Program-made: the position numbers and the translations under genes | Shown here: piece by piece, positions 46,103 through 55,625 of the stretch | Position numbering within the stretch: the first letter of the stretch is position 1 | How the letters are laid out: each line of letters opens with the position of its first letter | Assembly (NCBI RefSeq): GCF_009857815.1 | Contig: NZ_WVVW01000011.1 | Span: 186,001-250,000, forward strand | From: Pseudomaricurvus sp. HS19 | Lineage (GTDB): Bacteria; Pseudomonadota; Gammaproteobacteria; Pseudomonadales; Cellvibrionaceae | Direction of reading: 5' to 3' | Length of the DNA: 64,000 bases | Notes under the pieces: generated by a model | Databases searched by the model: none | What the model was told of the DNA's origin: nothing | The model's input: the letters and a program-made list of their open reading frames with translations, nothing else

Positions 46103-46264
46103 TTCCCGCCGATTGTCCCCATCTCTCCTGACAGTGATGCTGCCCGCAACCAGGGCCTAACCGCCACCTCTGGCTGGCTCCCCAGTTGGCTGTCCCCGGA
46201 AGGTCCGGGAACACCGCCGCCTGTTCGCGGTCCATTGCACACCCCCCAATCTGCCGGAGAGAAC

Positions 46265-46741
46265 ATGCCCCTGCTTATTATTTTCGTCATCCTGCCCATT
46301 CTGGAGATGTGGCTGCTGATTGCCGTCGGCTCGCGCATTGGCGCCCTGCCTACCATCGGTCTGGTGCTGCTCACTGCCATGATTGGCCTGGCGCTGTTGC
46401 GGCGACAGGGAGCCCGGGCGCTGGTGCGTGCCAATAAGCGCATGAATCAGGGGGAGATCCCGATACAGGAGATGGTAGAGGGGATCTTCCTCGCCGTGGG
46501 TGGCGCGCTGCTACTGACCCCCGGCTTTTTCACCGACGCCCTGGGCTTTGCCTGCCTGATTCCCGGCTTGCGCCAGCTGTTGATCGGCCGCCTGTTACGC
46601 CCGGTGATCATGCAAACCGCCTCGCGGGCGGGCACGTTTTACCACTACCAGCGGCGTCCTGACGGCTCCGAAGACATTATCGAGGGTGAGTTCTACCAGC
46701 ACCGGGACCCGTCGGATCCCGCTGACAAGCGCCTGCGCTGA
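46265..46741 (+). CDS. fxsA: FxsA family membrane protein
   Basis: This 158-residue inner-membrane protein starts MPLLIIFVILPILEMWLL and has the family segment IGLVLLTAMIGLALLRRQG and GGALLLTPGFFTDALGF. FxsA of E. coli modulates exclusion of phage T7 by the F plasmid; its normal role is unknown. The location upstream of groES is conserved in many gammaproteobacteria. The ATG follows GGAGAGAAC. Confidence 0.92.
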   Translation: MPLLIIFVILPILEMWLLIAVGSRIGALPTIGLVLLTAMIGLALLRRQGARALVRANKRMNQGEIPIQEMVEGIFLAVGGALLLTPGFFTDALGFACLIPGLRQLLIGRLLRPVIMQTASRAGTFYHYQRRPDGSEDIIEGEFYQHRDPSDPADKRLR

Positions 46742-46813
46742 GCCCGCAGCGGCCGTCTTTGCGGCCTTATGCCAGGGGATTGCCGGCAAATTGAAAAATT
46801 TTCATTGGCGGGT

Positions 46814-46841
46814 GTTGAAATCCCTTTTTTGAGCCCCATCT
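46814..46841 (+). promoter_or_regulatory. Sigma-32 heat-shock promoter of groESL
   Basis: GTTGAAA (-35) and CCCCATCT (-10) are separated by 13 bases, close to the sigma-32 consensus CTTGAAA-N13-17-CCCCATNT. Transcription would begin near 46848, about 136 bases before groES. Heat-shock control of groESL by RpoH is established in gammaproteobacteria. Confidence 0.85.
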
Positions 46842-46983
46842 AGGTACCCACTTGGTTTTTGTGGCCCCGACCCCCGGTTGGGATCACGCCTCCGCCGGCC
46901 TTGCCCGAGCGGTGCTTTTATCTAAACAGCCAAGCTAAGTGCTTGAAATCAGTCCAGAAATTGACGTTTTGGAGAAGAAACGC

Positions 46984-47277
46984 ATGAAAATTCGTCCTTT
47001 ACACGATCGTGTTGTGGTTCGCCGCAAGGAAGAAGAAAAAACTACCGCTGGCGGTATCGTTCTGCCCGGCTCCGCTAAAGAGAAGCCAAATCAGGGTGAA
47101 GTAGTCGCTGTTGGTAGCGGTCGCGTGCTGGATAACGGCGAGAGCCGTCCTGTAGACGTAAAAATTGGTGACATCGTGGTTTTCGGCAAGTACGCCGGCA
47201 GCGACACCATTGAGGTGGACGGCGAAGAGCTGGTGATCCTGGCCGAGAGCGACATCAAGGCCGTTATCGAAGGCTAA
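46984..47277 (+). CDS. groES: Co-chaperonin GroES
   Basis: This 97-residue subunit of the heptameric GroEL lid begins [14 protein letters not shown] and holds the mobile loop [18 protein letters not shown]. The ATG is preceded by GGAG nine bases upstream; a longer in-frame start is not conserved. It lies 68 bases upstream of groEL in one heat-shock operon. Confidence 0.99.
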   Translation: MKIRPLHDRVVVRRKEEEKTTAGGIVLPGSAKEKPNQGEVVAVGSGRVLDNGESRPVDVKIGDIVVFGKYAGSDTIEVDGEELVILAESDIKAVIEG

Positions 47278-47342
47278 GGGCTGACCCTCTGTCTCAGACA
47301 CCTAATAACGTATTGATTCAAAACGAATTTCCAAGGAGCTAA

Positions 47343-48989
<1,647 letters not shown>

Positions 48990-49034
48990 TTTTTACAGCG
49001 GGGCGGGGTGACCTGTCCTGATGGTAAAATTCGG

Positions 49035-49062
49035 AAAAGGCTCACTTCGGTGGGCCTTTTTT
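49035..49062 (+). terminator. Intrinsic terminator of groESL
   Basis: AAAAGGCTCAC and GTGGGCCTTTT form a stem with one G-T pair around a TTCG tetraloop, followed by six T residues. It lies 45 bases past the groEL stop. Confidence 0.9.
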
Positions 49063-49119
49063 GTTTGCCTTGTCCCGGGGCGATCTTTTGCATTGGCACT
49101 ATGTCTGGTGGTTGGCCAC

Positions 49120-49147
49120 AAAAAAGGCCACCTGAAAGGCGGTGGCC
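49120..49147 (-). terminator. Minus-strand terminator of the small periplasmic protein gene
   Basis: On the minus strand GGCCACC and GGTGGCC pair around an eight-base loop, then run into six U residues. It lies about 80 bases after the stop of the gene at 49229 and faces the groESL terminator. Confidence 0.75.
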
Positions 49148-49228
49148 ATAAAGGCGAACATTTGACGACGTTCGCAGAGGTTGGCAATGGGAAGCAGCCC
49201 CGGGCAGGACTGCCATCATGTCCGGTAT

Positions 49229-49654
49229 TCAGCTCGCTTTGGCTTCAGCCCGCTCCTGCATGCGTTGCTGCATGCGCTCGAACTTCTCCAGTGGCATACC
49301 GTTGGGTGCCAACTGCAGCTCTTCGACCAGCGAATTGTCCTGAGTGACGACAGTAACGTTAAAGCCACTGTCTGTGGGAGTGACTTTCCCCACCTTGATA
49401 TTCTCGTTGCCCTGCATCAGTAAGCGGGCGGAGACGAGTGTATTGATTTGATCGGCGTTGAACTTGCGCTCCATCATGGCTCGTCGATCCATGTGCTTGC
49501 CGCCCTTGAAACCACCGTGCTCGCGCATCTCGTGTTTGGGGCCTTTGCCGTCACAATCGCCACGGCCTTTGGTGTCACCGTCGAAAGCCAGGGCGCCGGC
49601 ACTGGCAACGGTGGCGGCCAGCAGGGTTGAAAGCAGCAGTTTACGTTTCATCAT
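49229..49654 (-). CDS. Small periplasmic protein, His/Lys/Met-rich, Spy/CpxP-like setting
   Basis: A Sec signal peptide (MMKRKLLLSTLLAATVASAGALA) precedes a 118-residue mature protein. It starts with a charged Gly/Lys/His-rich stretch (DCDGKGPKHEMREHGG) and ends in a Met/Gln/Glu-rich helix. It was not matched to a named family. Small periplasmic proteins divergent from OmpR-type two-component genes are often stress or metal responders like Spy and CpxP, so control by the neighbouring regulator is likely but inferred. The ATG at 49654 is preceded by GGAG with a six-base spacer. Confidence 0.75.
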   Translation of the reverse strand: MMKRKLLLSTLLAATVASAGALAFDGDTKGRGDCDGKGPKHEMREHGGFKGGKHMDRRAMMERKFNADQINTLVSARLLMQGNENIKVGKVTPTDSGFNVTVVTQDNSLVEELQLAPNGMPLEKFERMQQRMQERAEAKAS

Positions 49655-49793
49655 GTGCATCTCCTGTCGATGTCTGTCTGGCGCTCCCGGATTATGTTGG
49701 GTCAGGAGGGCCGGTTTGACGAAGGGGCTGCCCCCTTGGTGAGTCCATTAAAGCAGAGAGACTGACCAAACCTTTGCCAGATGCCTGTAAAAA

Positions 49794-49835
49794 TGTATCA
49801 AAGTGTCTCTGCACCTCCTGTGACAGTTTGATACA
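49794..49835. promoter_or_regulatory. Inverted repeat operator, candidate binding site of the adjacent response regulator
   Basis: TGTATCAAAGTGTC (49794-49807) and GACAGTTTGATACA (49822-49835) are inverted copies with one mismatch, centred between the two divergent genes. The right half touches the -35 region of the regulator promoter, the position used by OmpR-family activators. Confidence 0.65.
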
Positions 49836-49856
49836 ACTCGGCCGACGGTGGCTTTG

Positions 49857-49862
49857 TATAAT
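49857..49862 (+). promoter_or_regulatory. -10 box of the two-component operon
   Basis: A perfect TATAAT lies 25 bases before the response regulator start, preceded by TTG. The sequence 17 bases upstream (ACAACT-like) is a poor -35 box, which fits a promoter that needs the activator bound at the overlapping inverted repeat. The leader would be only about 18 bases and contains GGAAGGAG. Confidence 0.65.
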
Positions 49863-49887
49863 GAGGCCAGTGGAAGGAGCTTTACCT

Positions 49888-50604
49888 ATGACCCCCAATC
49901 ACATCCTGGTTGTCGACGATCACCTGGAGATTCGCGAATTGCTGGCCAGTTACCTCACCCAGCACGGCTATGAAGTGACCACCGCCGATGGTGGTGAAGC
50001 CATGCGCAAGCTGTTGGCGGAGCGGGAATTTGACCTCATTGTGCTGGACCTGATGATGCCCGGTGAGGACGGTCTCTCCCTCTGTCGCCATGTGCGGGAG
50101 CGGCAGGGGCCGCCGGTCATCATGCTCACCGCCATGAGCGAGGACGCCGATACGGTTGTGGGCCTGGAGATGGGGGCGGATGATTACGTCACCAAGCCTT
50201 TTGTGCCCAGGGTGTTGCTGGCGCGGATCAAGGCAGTATTGAGGCGAGCCGAAAGCAGGGTGGAAGAGGTGCAGCCTTCGGCGCTTGCCAAACGCTGCTT
50301 TGATCGCTGGTGCCTGGATAACCTGCAGCGACAACTGGTACGTGATGACGGCTTGCTGGTGCCATTGAGTACGGCCGAGTTCAAACTGCTGGATGTCTTC
50401 CTGCAGAATCCGCAGCGGGTTTTGAGTCGCGATGAGCTTCTGAATTTGACCAAGGGGCGGGATGCCGAACCCTTCGATCGCAGTGTCGACAACCAGGTCA
50501 GCCGGCTGCGGCGCAAGATTGAGGCTGATGCCCAGAATCCCGCGCTGATCAAAACTGTCTGGGGTGGTGGCTACCTGTTTGCCGCCGCCGTTACCGGAGA
50601 ATAA
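49888..50604 (+). CDS. OmpR-family response regulator
   Basis: This 238-residue protein has a receiver domain with acidic pocket (VVDDHLEIRE), phosphorylated Asp in LIVLDLMMPGEDG, Thr in MLTAMS and Lys in VTKPF. A C-terminal winged-helix DNA-binding domain ends GGGYLFAAAVTGE. The ATG follows GGAAGGAGC; in-frame codons upstream are not part of the family. It is followed directly by its kinase. The signal sensed is unknown. Confidence 0.95.
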   Translation: MTPNHILVVDDHLEIRELLASYLTQHGYEVTTADGGEAMRKLLAEREFDLIVLDLMMPGEDGLSLCRHVRERQGPPVIMLTAMSEDADTVVGLEMGADDYVTKPFVPRVLLARIKAVLRRAESRVEEVQPSALAKRCFDRWCLDNLQRQLVRDDGLLVPLSTAEFKLLDVFLQNPQRVLSRDELLNLTKGRDAEPFDRSVDNQVSRLRRKIEADAQNPALIKTVWGGGYLFAAAVTGE

Positions 50605-50608
50605 ACCT

Positions 50609-52018
50609 GTGCGCATGCTAGCCCGTTTGTGGCCCCGTAAATTGCTGGGACAAATGATCCTGCTGGTGGTGCTGGCCCTGCTGCTGGCCCAGGGTATCAA
50701 TCTGTGGTTGCTGTCCGAAGCCCACGAGCGCGCGCTGCGTTATAACAGTGAGCGCTTTATTGTGCGGCAGTTTGCCAGCGCGGTGGCCGTCATAGAGCAG
50801 ACCCCGTCCTCGTTGCACCGCTCCGTGTTACGAGCCTGGCAGCGTCCGGGAGGGCGTTACCAGCTGACGGGTACAGAGCCGGAGTTGCCGGAGGATCGCA
50901 GCAGTTACGCCCGTGAATTACGTGAACAGCTGCTGGAGCGTCTGGGGGGTGAGTACGCGGCGCGCACGAAAGTCTCTATTGATGAAGTCCGTTTCCCCGA
51001 GCGCGATGCCCATCATCGTTCGGAACACCGACCGCCTGATACCTGGTTCCGTTACCGTCCCCGCCCGCCCCTGCGGGAAGTAAGGCTGGCGGTACAGCTC
51101 AATGGCGGGGATTGGCTGGTAACCCGGCAGCGCGCGCCGGATGGAACGCCAATGCTGGCCGCGTCTACCTTCATCTTTCTTTCCCTGGCATTGCTGATGG
51201 TGATCGCCGTGGTGTTCTGGCAGATGCGCCGCATTACCAGACCGCTGCAGCGCCTCGCCCGGGCGGCGGAGGATCTCGGCCGCGGCAAGAAAATTCCGCC
51301 GTTGCTGGAGGAGGGGCCGGAAGACATCAGTCACACGGTGTCGGCGTTTAACAGTATGAATCACCGGATCGAACGGTTCGTCTCTGAACGCACGCAGATG
51401 CTGGCCGCGCTGTCCCATGACCTGCGCACACCCATTACAGCGATGCGCCTGCGCCTGGAACTGATGGCCGACAGCGAGGAGAAGGACAAACTGCTGCGCA
51501 GCCTGGAGGAGATGCAGCAGATGTCGGAGGCTACGCTGGCGTTTGTGCGTCAGTCCGGTGACGGCGAGGCAACCCGTCCGGTGGATATCAATGCGTTGCT
51601 CGGCAGCCTGTGTGATGACTTGCAGGAGATGGGCATGGCCGTTGAGTGGCAGGAGGGCGAGCCTGTGGTGCTGGAGGTGCGGCCGGTCAGCCTCAAGCGC
51701 GCGTTGCGTAACTTGCTGGAGAACGCGGTGAAGTACGGCTCCTCGGCAAAGGCGTCCATGACGGCCACTGCGGGTTGGCTGACCATTGAGATTTGCGACC
51801 AGGGGCCGGGCATTCCGGAGGAGCAGCTGGAGGCTGTGTTCGAGCCCTTCAGGCGGATAGAGCAGTCGCGCAACCGGGGCACCGGCGGTACCGGTCTGGG
51901 GCTCTCTATTGCGCGGCAGATTGTCACCAGTCACGGTGGTTCCCTCACCCTGCACAACGCTGACACTGCGCAAGGCACGGGTGCCGGCCTGATAGCCCGG
52001 GTGCGCTTGCCTCGCTGA
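50609..52018 (+). CDS. Sensor histidine kinase (periplasmic sensor, HAMP, HisKA, HATPase)
   Basis: Two membrane helices (about residues 15-35 and 185-205) flank a periplasmic domain of about 150 residues rich in Arg and Glu. Then come a HAMP linker, the phosphoacceptor motif ALSHDLRTPITAMRLRLELM, and the ATPase domain with N-box RNLLENAVKYG, DQGPGIP and GTGLGLSIARQIV. All catalytic residues are present. The GTG at 50609 is preferred: GGAG stands eight bases upstream. Overall layout resembles EnvZ-type kinases. Confidence 0.93.
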   Translation: MRMLARLWPRKLLGQMILLVVLALLLAQGINLWLLSEAHERALRYNSERFIVRQFASAVAVIEQTPSSLHRSVLRAWQRPGGRYQLTGTEPELPEDRSSYARELREQLLERLGGEYAARTKVSIDEVRFPERDAHHRSEHRPPDTWFRYRPRPPLREVRLAVQLNGGDWLVTRQRAPDGTPMLAASTFIFLSLALLMVIAVVFWQMRRITRPLQRLARAAEDLGRGKKIPPLLEEGPEDISHTVSAFNSMNHRIERFVSERTQMLAALSHDLRTPITAMRLRLELMADSEEKDKLLRSLEEMQQMSEATLAFVRQSGDGEATRPVDINALLGSLCDDLQEMGMAVEWQEGEPVVLEVRPVSLKRALRNLLENAVKYGSSAKASMTATAGWLTIEICDQGPGIPEEQLEAVFEPFRRIEQSRNRGTGGTGLGLSIARQIVTSHGGSLTLHNADTAQGTGAGLIARVRLPR

Positions 52019-52025
52019 GGAGTTA

Positions 52026-52225
52026 GCACACAGCTGTGTAGACCGTGCTGTAGATGGATTGCCACGCTGCGCTCGCGATGACGATTTGGGTTTGTTTGCA
52101 AGCGGGATAACAACTCCAGCCCCGTCATTGCGAGGAGCGTTTTCAGCGCCGAAGTAATCCATGTTTGGCACACAGCTGTATAGACCGTGCTGTACATGGA
52201 TCGCCACGCTGCGCTCGCGATGACG
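52026..52225. repeat. 58-bp direct repeats with an inverted copy between them
   Basis: Copies at 52026-52083 and 52168-52225 differ at about three positions. Each ends in a GCCACGCTGCGCTCGCGATGACG tail. Between them CGTCATTGCGAGGAGCG...GTAATCCAT (52123-52163) is the reverse of the same palindrome. The CGTCATTGCGAG/GCAATCCAT motif is a known dispersed palindrome type in proteobacteria. Confidence 0.85.
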
Positions 52226-52281
52226 TGTCTGCGTGGCCGGGAGGCCGGCCTGTGGTATCGGAGGTAGCTCACAGACGAAAA

Positions 52282-52304
52282 AAAACCGGGCCAGGCCCGG
52301 TTTT
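52282..52304 (-). terminator. Intrinsic terminator of the superoxide reductase gene
   Basis: AAAACCGGG and CCCGGTTTT pair around CCAGG, with additional A residues on the left that become a U-tract on the minus strand. It lies 20 bases beyond the stop of the gene at 52324. Confidence 0.85.
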
Positions 52305-52323
52305 CTGATGCTGCTGTTCGCGA

Positions 52324-52710
52324 TTAAGCAACAGCTACGTCAACAGGGATGCTTTCCCAGATGCCGTGCTTGGTGCAGTAGGACTGGGCTACCAGCTTGG
52401 CATTCTTGTCCAGAACCACGCCGAAAGTAACGCGGGTGTTGCCTTTCTTGTCCTGACCGCCCTGGGAGCCAGCGAAGAAAGTGGCTTCGGCGATTTTGGT
52501 TTCGCGGTTGAACAGGGCCACAGAGGAGATGTAGTGGTCCATATCATCGGGATGCTGGTATTCGGCGCCTACCTGAACAGTCACTTCAAAGGTCTCACCG
52601 GCCTTGGCGGAAGGCTCGCAGTGGATGAAGGGGGAGTGACGGTCGATGTAGTCTTTGCGGGCTTCCGCTTCTACGGCGTTGATATCGGTGTAGATGTTGA
52701 TCTTTGGCAT
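52324..52710 (-). CDS. Class II superoxide reductase-like protein (SORL domain, neelaredoxin type)
   Basis: The 128-residue protein has the full set of ligands for a ferrous His4-Cys centre: His25 (DRHSPF), His53 and His59 (YQHPDDMDHYI), Cys112 and His115 (YCTKHGIWES). There is no N-terminal desulforedoxin domain, so it is the one-iron class. Superoxide reductase converts superoxide to peroxide without making oxygen. The Glu-Lys of the usual EKH motif is replaced by Asp-Arg. It lies opposite sodB, about 500 bases away, in a region devoted to superoxide defence. Confidence 0.85.
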   Translation of the reverse strand: MPKINIYTDINAVEAEARKDYIDRHSPFIHCEPSAKAGETFEVTVQVGAEYQHPDDMDHYISSVALFNRETKIAEATFFAGSQGGQDKKGNTRVTFGVVLDKNAKLVAQSYCTKHGIWESIPVDVAVA

Positions 52711-53212
52711 GGGTACTTCTCTCGTTCGGGGCCCGGCGTGAAACCGGGCCGGGTAAATACAGGCGCCGACAGTTTACCGGCTGTCCGGTAACAATCAATA
52801 AAAGTGCTACCTTTCTGCACAAATACTTCGACTAATGTATAAACTTTGAGCGAAAGCGGTGGTCAGAACACCCGCAGGCCGGGGAGCCCTGAGGAGTGCA
52901 GTTTTTGGTCGCCGCCCGGTGTCTGCAGCGGTGGCAGCCTGAGACTCCTGTGGGTATAGTTATTGTCAGCGCCTGCGTAACAATCGCAGGTTGCGGTTGA
53001 CCAGGCAGGATTCACACCTGCACCGGAGGTGTCCTCGCCGGATAGCGGAAACCGCATCTAATAAAAATTTATCTGCTTTATAGTTTATGCCTATTACTGC
53101 CGGGCTTTGCTTCACCGGCCGGTAACAGGGCTGTGCCAATATTCAAATATCGCTTCACTCGGTTGCTGCCCTGGCAGTGACCCCAATACCTGTCGAATTA
53201 AGGAAGAGATTT
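52711..53212. other. Divergent region between superoxide reductase-like gene and sodB
   Basis: These 502 bases should hold both promoters. A six-base stem CCTGCG/CGCAGG lies at 52972-52990. An AT-rich stretch with TATAGT lies about 120 bases before sodB, but no -35 box of matching spacing was found. No Fur-box-like sequence could be read with confidence. No gene is supported. Confidence 0.4.
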
Positions 53213-53797
53213 ATGACTATTGAACTACCTCCACTGCCTTATGCCCAGGACGCCCTGGCCCCGCATATCTCCGCCGAAACGCTGGAGTATCACTACGGCA
53301 AGCACCACAAAACCTACGTCGATAAACTCAACGGCCTGCTCCCCGGCAGTGAGTTTGAAGGCAAGAGCCTGGAAGAAATCGTCAAGGGCTCGTCCGGTGG
53401 CATGTTCAACAACGCCGCCCAGATCTGGAATCACACCTTTTACTGGAACTGCCTGAGCCCAACGGGTGGCGGGGCACCCACTGGTGCCGTGGCTGATGCC
53501 ATCAATGCAGCCTTTGGTTCCTTCGAAAAATTTCAGGACGAGTTCAACACCTCCGCTGCCAACAACTTCGGCTCTTCCTGGACTTGGCTGGTGAAAAAAG
53601 CGGACGGCTCTGTGGCCATCGTCAATACCAGCAATGCCGCAACTCCGCTGACCGATGACAGTGTTACTCCCATCCTGACCGTCGACCTGTGGGAGCACGC
53701 CTACTACATCGACTACCGTAACTCACGTCCCAACTATCTCGGTGCTTTCTGGGCGCTGGTGAACTGGGACTTCGTGGCGAGCAATTACGGTGGCTGA
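53213..53797 (+). CDS. sodB: Iron superoxide dismutase
   Basis: This 194-residue enzyme dismutates superoxide in the cytoplasm. Metal ligands are His27 (LEYHYGKHH), the His of [10 protein letters not shown], and Asp/His of [12 protein letters not shown]. The Gln preceding IWNH in AAQIWNH is the iron-type marker, and GGGAPTG fits FeSOD rather than MnSOD. The ATG is preceded by GGAAGAG; an in-frame extension of 12 codons upstream is not conserved. A terminator follows. Confidence 0.97.
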   Translation: MTIELPPLPYAQDALAPHISAETLEYHYGKHHKTYVDKLNGLLPGSEFEGKSLEEIVKGSSGGMFNNAAQIWNHTFYWNCLSPTGGGAPTGAVADAINAAFGSFEKFQDEFNTSAANNFGSSWTWLVKKADGSVAIVNTSNAATPLTDDSVTPILTVDLWEHAYYIDYRNSRPNYLGAFWALVNWDFVASNYGG

Positions 53798-53837
53798 TTA
53801 AGCCCCGGCGGGCGGTGACGCCGCGCACGAGACCAAT

Positions 53838-53865
53838 AAAGGGAGCAACAGCTCCCTTTATTTTT
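53838..53865 (+). terminator. Intrinsic terminator of sodB
   Basis: AAAGGGAGC and GCTCCCTTT pair around AACA, followed by ATTTTT. It lies 40 bases after the sodB stop. Confidence 0.88.
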
Positions 53866-53998
53866 AGCTGCCAGAATGGGTATAGTTGATGGTACTTCGG
53901 TGGCCTTTTGCCAGGGTATATCAAGGTAGAAGTCCGGAGCGACATAACAACAACAGACAGCCCGCACCGCCGTGCAGGGCCTGAACAAGGATCTCAGT

Positions 53999-54640
53999 AT
54001 GGAAATCATGAACTTTATTAACTTCCTGGCTCGATGGGGGCATGTGCTGTTCGGCATTACCTGGATCGGGTTGCTCTACTACTTCAACTTTATCCAGGGT
54101 GGTTACTTCAAACAGGCAACGCCGGAAGCCCTGAAAGACGCCAAGGCCAAGCTGGCTCCCGAAGCCCTGTGGTGGTTCCGTTGGGGTGCCATGTTTACCT
54201 TTATCACCGGCCTGATCCTGTTGGTTGGCCTGATGAAGCAGGGCCTGATGAATGCGTACATCATCGCCGGTGCCACCATGGGTACCCTGATGTTCCTCAA
54301 TGTCTGGCTGATCATCTGGCCAAACCAGAAGATTGCCCTGGGCCTGGTGCAGGGTGGTGATGCCGGTGCCGCCGCAGGCAAGGCACTGCTGGCTTCCCGT
54401 ACCAACACCCTCTTCTCCGGTCCCATGGTGTTCTTCATGCTGGCCGGTCCACACTTCGTCAACGGTGGTGGTTACGGCAAAGGCATGGGCCTGGGTCTGT
54501 GGATTGTGCTGGCACTTATCGCGGCGCTGGAGGTCAATGCTATTGCCGGTAAGCAAGGCCCAATGACCACCGTAAAAGGGGTGATTCACTGCAGCATCGC
54601 CCTGACCGTGGTTCTGGCGGCACTGCTGGTGTATTTGTAA
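53999..54640 (+). CDS. PuuD-like (urate hydroxylase N-terminal type) membrane protein
   Basis: This 213-residue protein has about five to six helices and matches the membrane part of PuuD: FLARWGHVLFGITWIGLLYYFNF near the start, the RWGAMFTFITGLILL block, WLIIWPNQK and GPMVFFMLAGPHF. In some bacteria PuuD has a C-terminal cytochrome c domain that accepts electrons during urate oxidation; here that domain is missing. No other purine degradation gene is nearby, so the role may differ. AAGGATCTCAGT precedes the ATG. Confidence 0.8.
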   Translation: MEIMNFINFLARWGHVLFGITWIGLLYYFNFIQGGYFKQATPEALKDAKAKLAPEALWWFRWGAMFTFITGLILLVGLMKQGLMNAYIIAGATMGTLMFLNVWLIIWPNQKIALGLVQGGDAGAAAGKALLASRTNTLFSGPMVFFMLAGPHFVNGGGYGKGMGLGLWIVLALIAALEVNAIAGKQGPMTTVKGVIHCSIALTVVLAALLVYL

Positions 54641-54690
54641 GCCTTGTCACACGCCATGAGGCACTGACCGCCAAGCGGTAACTGTGTCGT

Positions 54691-54716
54691 AAAAGCCGGG
54701 CCCAGCCCGGCTTTTT
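54691..54716 (+). terminator. Intrinsic terminator of the PuuD-like gene
   Basis: AAAAGCCGGGC and GCCCGGCTTTT pair around CCA and run into six T residues, 50 bases after the stop codon. Confidence 0.9.
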
Positions 54717-54798
54717 TGTGGGTGGCTGGTGTCTATTTAAGGCGAGCTTTGTTATAACTCTGCTCCTGTTGTAATTCATATAATTGAGACCCGATGCA

Positions 54799-55590
54799 AT
54801 GCAGGACCGTAAGGAACCTTCACTGGGCACCATGGTGCCGAGCCGCGATGACTTCAACGAGCGCATAGGCCAGCCCAAGGCCCGGCCACAGGCCCAGAAA
54901 CCGGCCCAAAAGGCGGCGGCCCCCCAGCGTCCGCGGGCCGCGGCACCGGCCACTGCCAAGTCATCACCCCTGGTTCCCCTGGCACTGCTGCTGGCGCTCA
55001 CCGGTCTGGGATTGGCGGGTTTTGCCTACTGGCAGCTGCTGCTAACCCAACAGCAGGCCGCGCAGGCGGAAAAACGTATTGGCGAGTTGGAGCAGCGGCT
55101 GGCACTGTCGGATGACGAATCCACCCAGTCAGTTGCAGCCCTGCAGGCCAACCTGAAGGAGAGTCGGGAGAGTCTGAAGACTGCAGAGATCGAGATTCGC
55201 AAACTGTGGGATGCCCGCAAGGCTACCAAACAGGACGTTGCCGATAACGAAAAGGCGCTCAATACCCTGAAAAGCACCCTCAGCAAGACCAGCAAGCAGG
55301 CTTCAGAGGCCCAATCCCTGGCCAAATCCCAGGCGGACAAGCTGAAAGCGGTAAGCTCGGACGTGGCGCTGCAGGCGGAGAAGGTGGCACTGGTGGGGGA
55401 TAGCAGTGATGCCCAGCAGAAACAGCTGCGCGATGCGCTGGATCGTCTCACTCGCCTGGACACCAGTCTCAGCAAGCTGCAGTCCAAAATGAACAATCAC
55501 GATGAGGCCATCAAGGCCATCGACGCCTATCGCCTCACCACCAATCGGGAACTGCTGGAGATCAAGCGCAAGCTGGGTCTGGTGCAGTAG
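54799..55590 (+). CDS. Membrane-anchored coiled-coil protein (unrecognised)
   Basis: This 263-residue protein has a Pro/Ala/Lys-rich cytoplasmic N-terminus (about 55 residues), one membrane helix (LVPLALLLALTGLGLAGFAYW region) and a long heptad-patterned coiled coil to the C-terminus (about residues 90-255), rich in Lys, Glu and Leu. It was not recognised beyond this. The plan resembles small HemX-like or ATPase-anchoring scaffolds; that is only analogy. The ATG with GAG ten bases upstream is chosen over a TTG five codons earlier. Confidence 0.75.
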   Translation: MQDRKEPSLGTMVPSRDDFNERIGQPKARPQAQKPAQKAAAPQRPRAAAPATAKSSPLVPLALLLALTGLGLAGFAYWQLLLTQQQAAQAEKRIGELEQRLALSDDESTQSVAALQANLKESRESLKTAEIEIRKLWDARKATKQDVADNEKALNTLKSTLSKTSKQASEAQSLAKSQADKLKAVSSDVALQAEKVALVGDSSDAQQKQLRDALDRLTRLDTSLSKLQSKMNNHDEAIKAIDAYRLTTNRELLEIKRKLGLVQ

Positions 55591-55625
55591 TTCTGCCTGT
55601 CGTGCTGAATTGATCCGGGGAGCCG

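Larger units (their letters stand above)
52019..52323. other. Repeat-bearing intergenic region between the kinase and superoxide reductase genes
   Basis: No gene is supported in these 305 bases. They hold the direct repeats at 52026 and 52168, an inverted CGTCATTGCGAGGAGCG copy between them, and a terminator at 52282 for the convergent gene. Confidence 0.6.

Noticed and set aside
52863..53057. 64-codon minus-strand frame between the superoxide reductase and sodB genes
   Set aside because: No ribosome binding site, no domain, and unusual composition for this genome.
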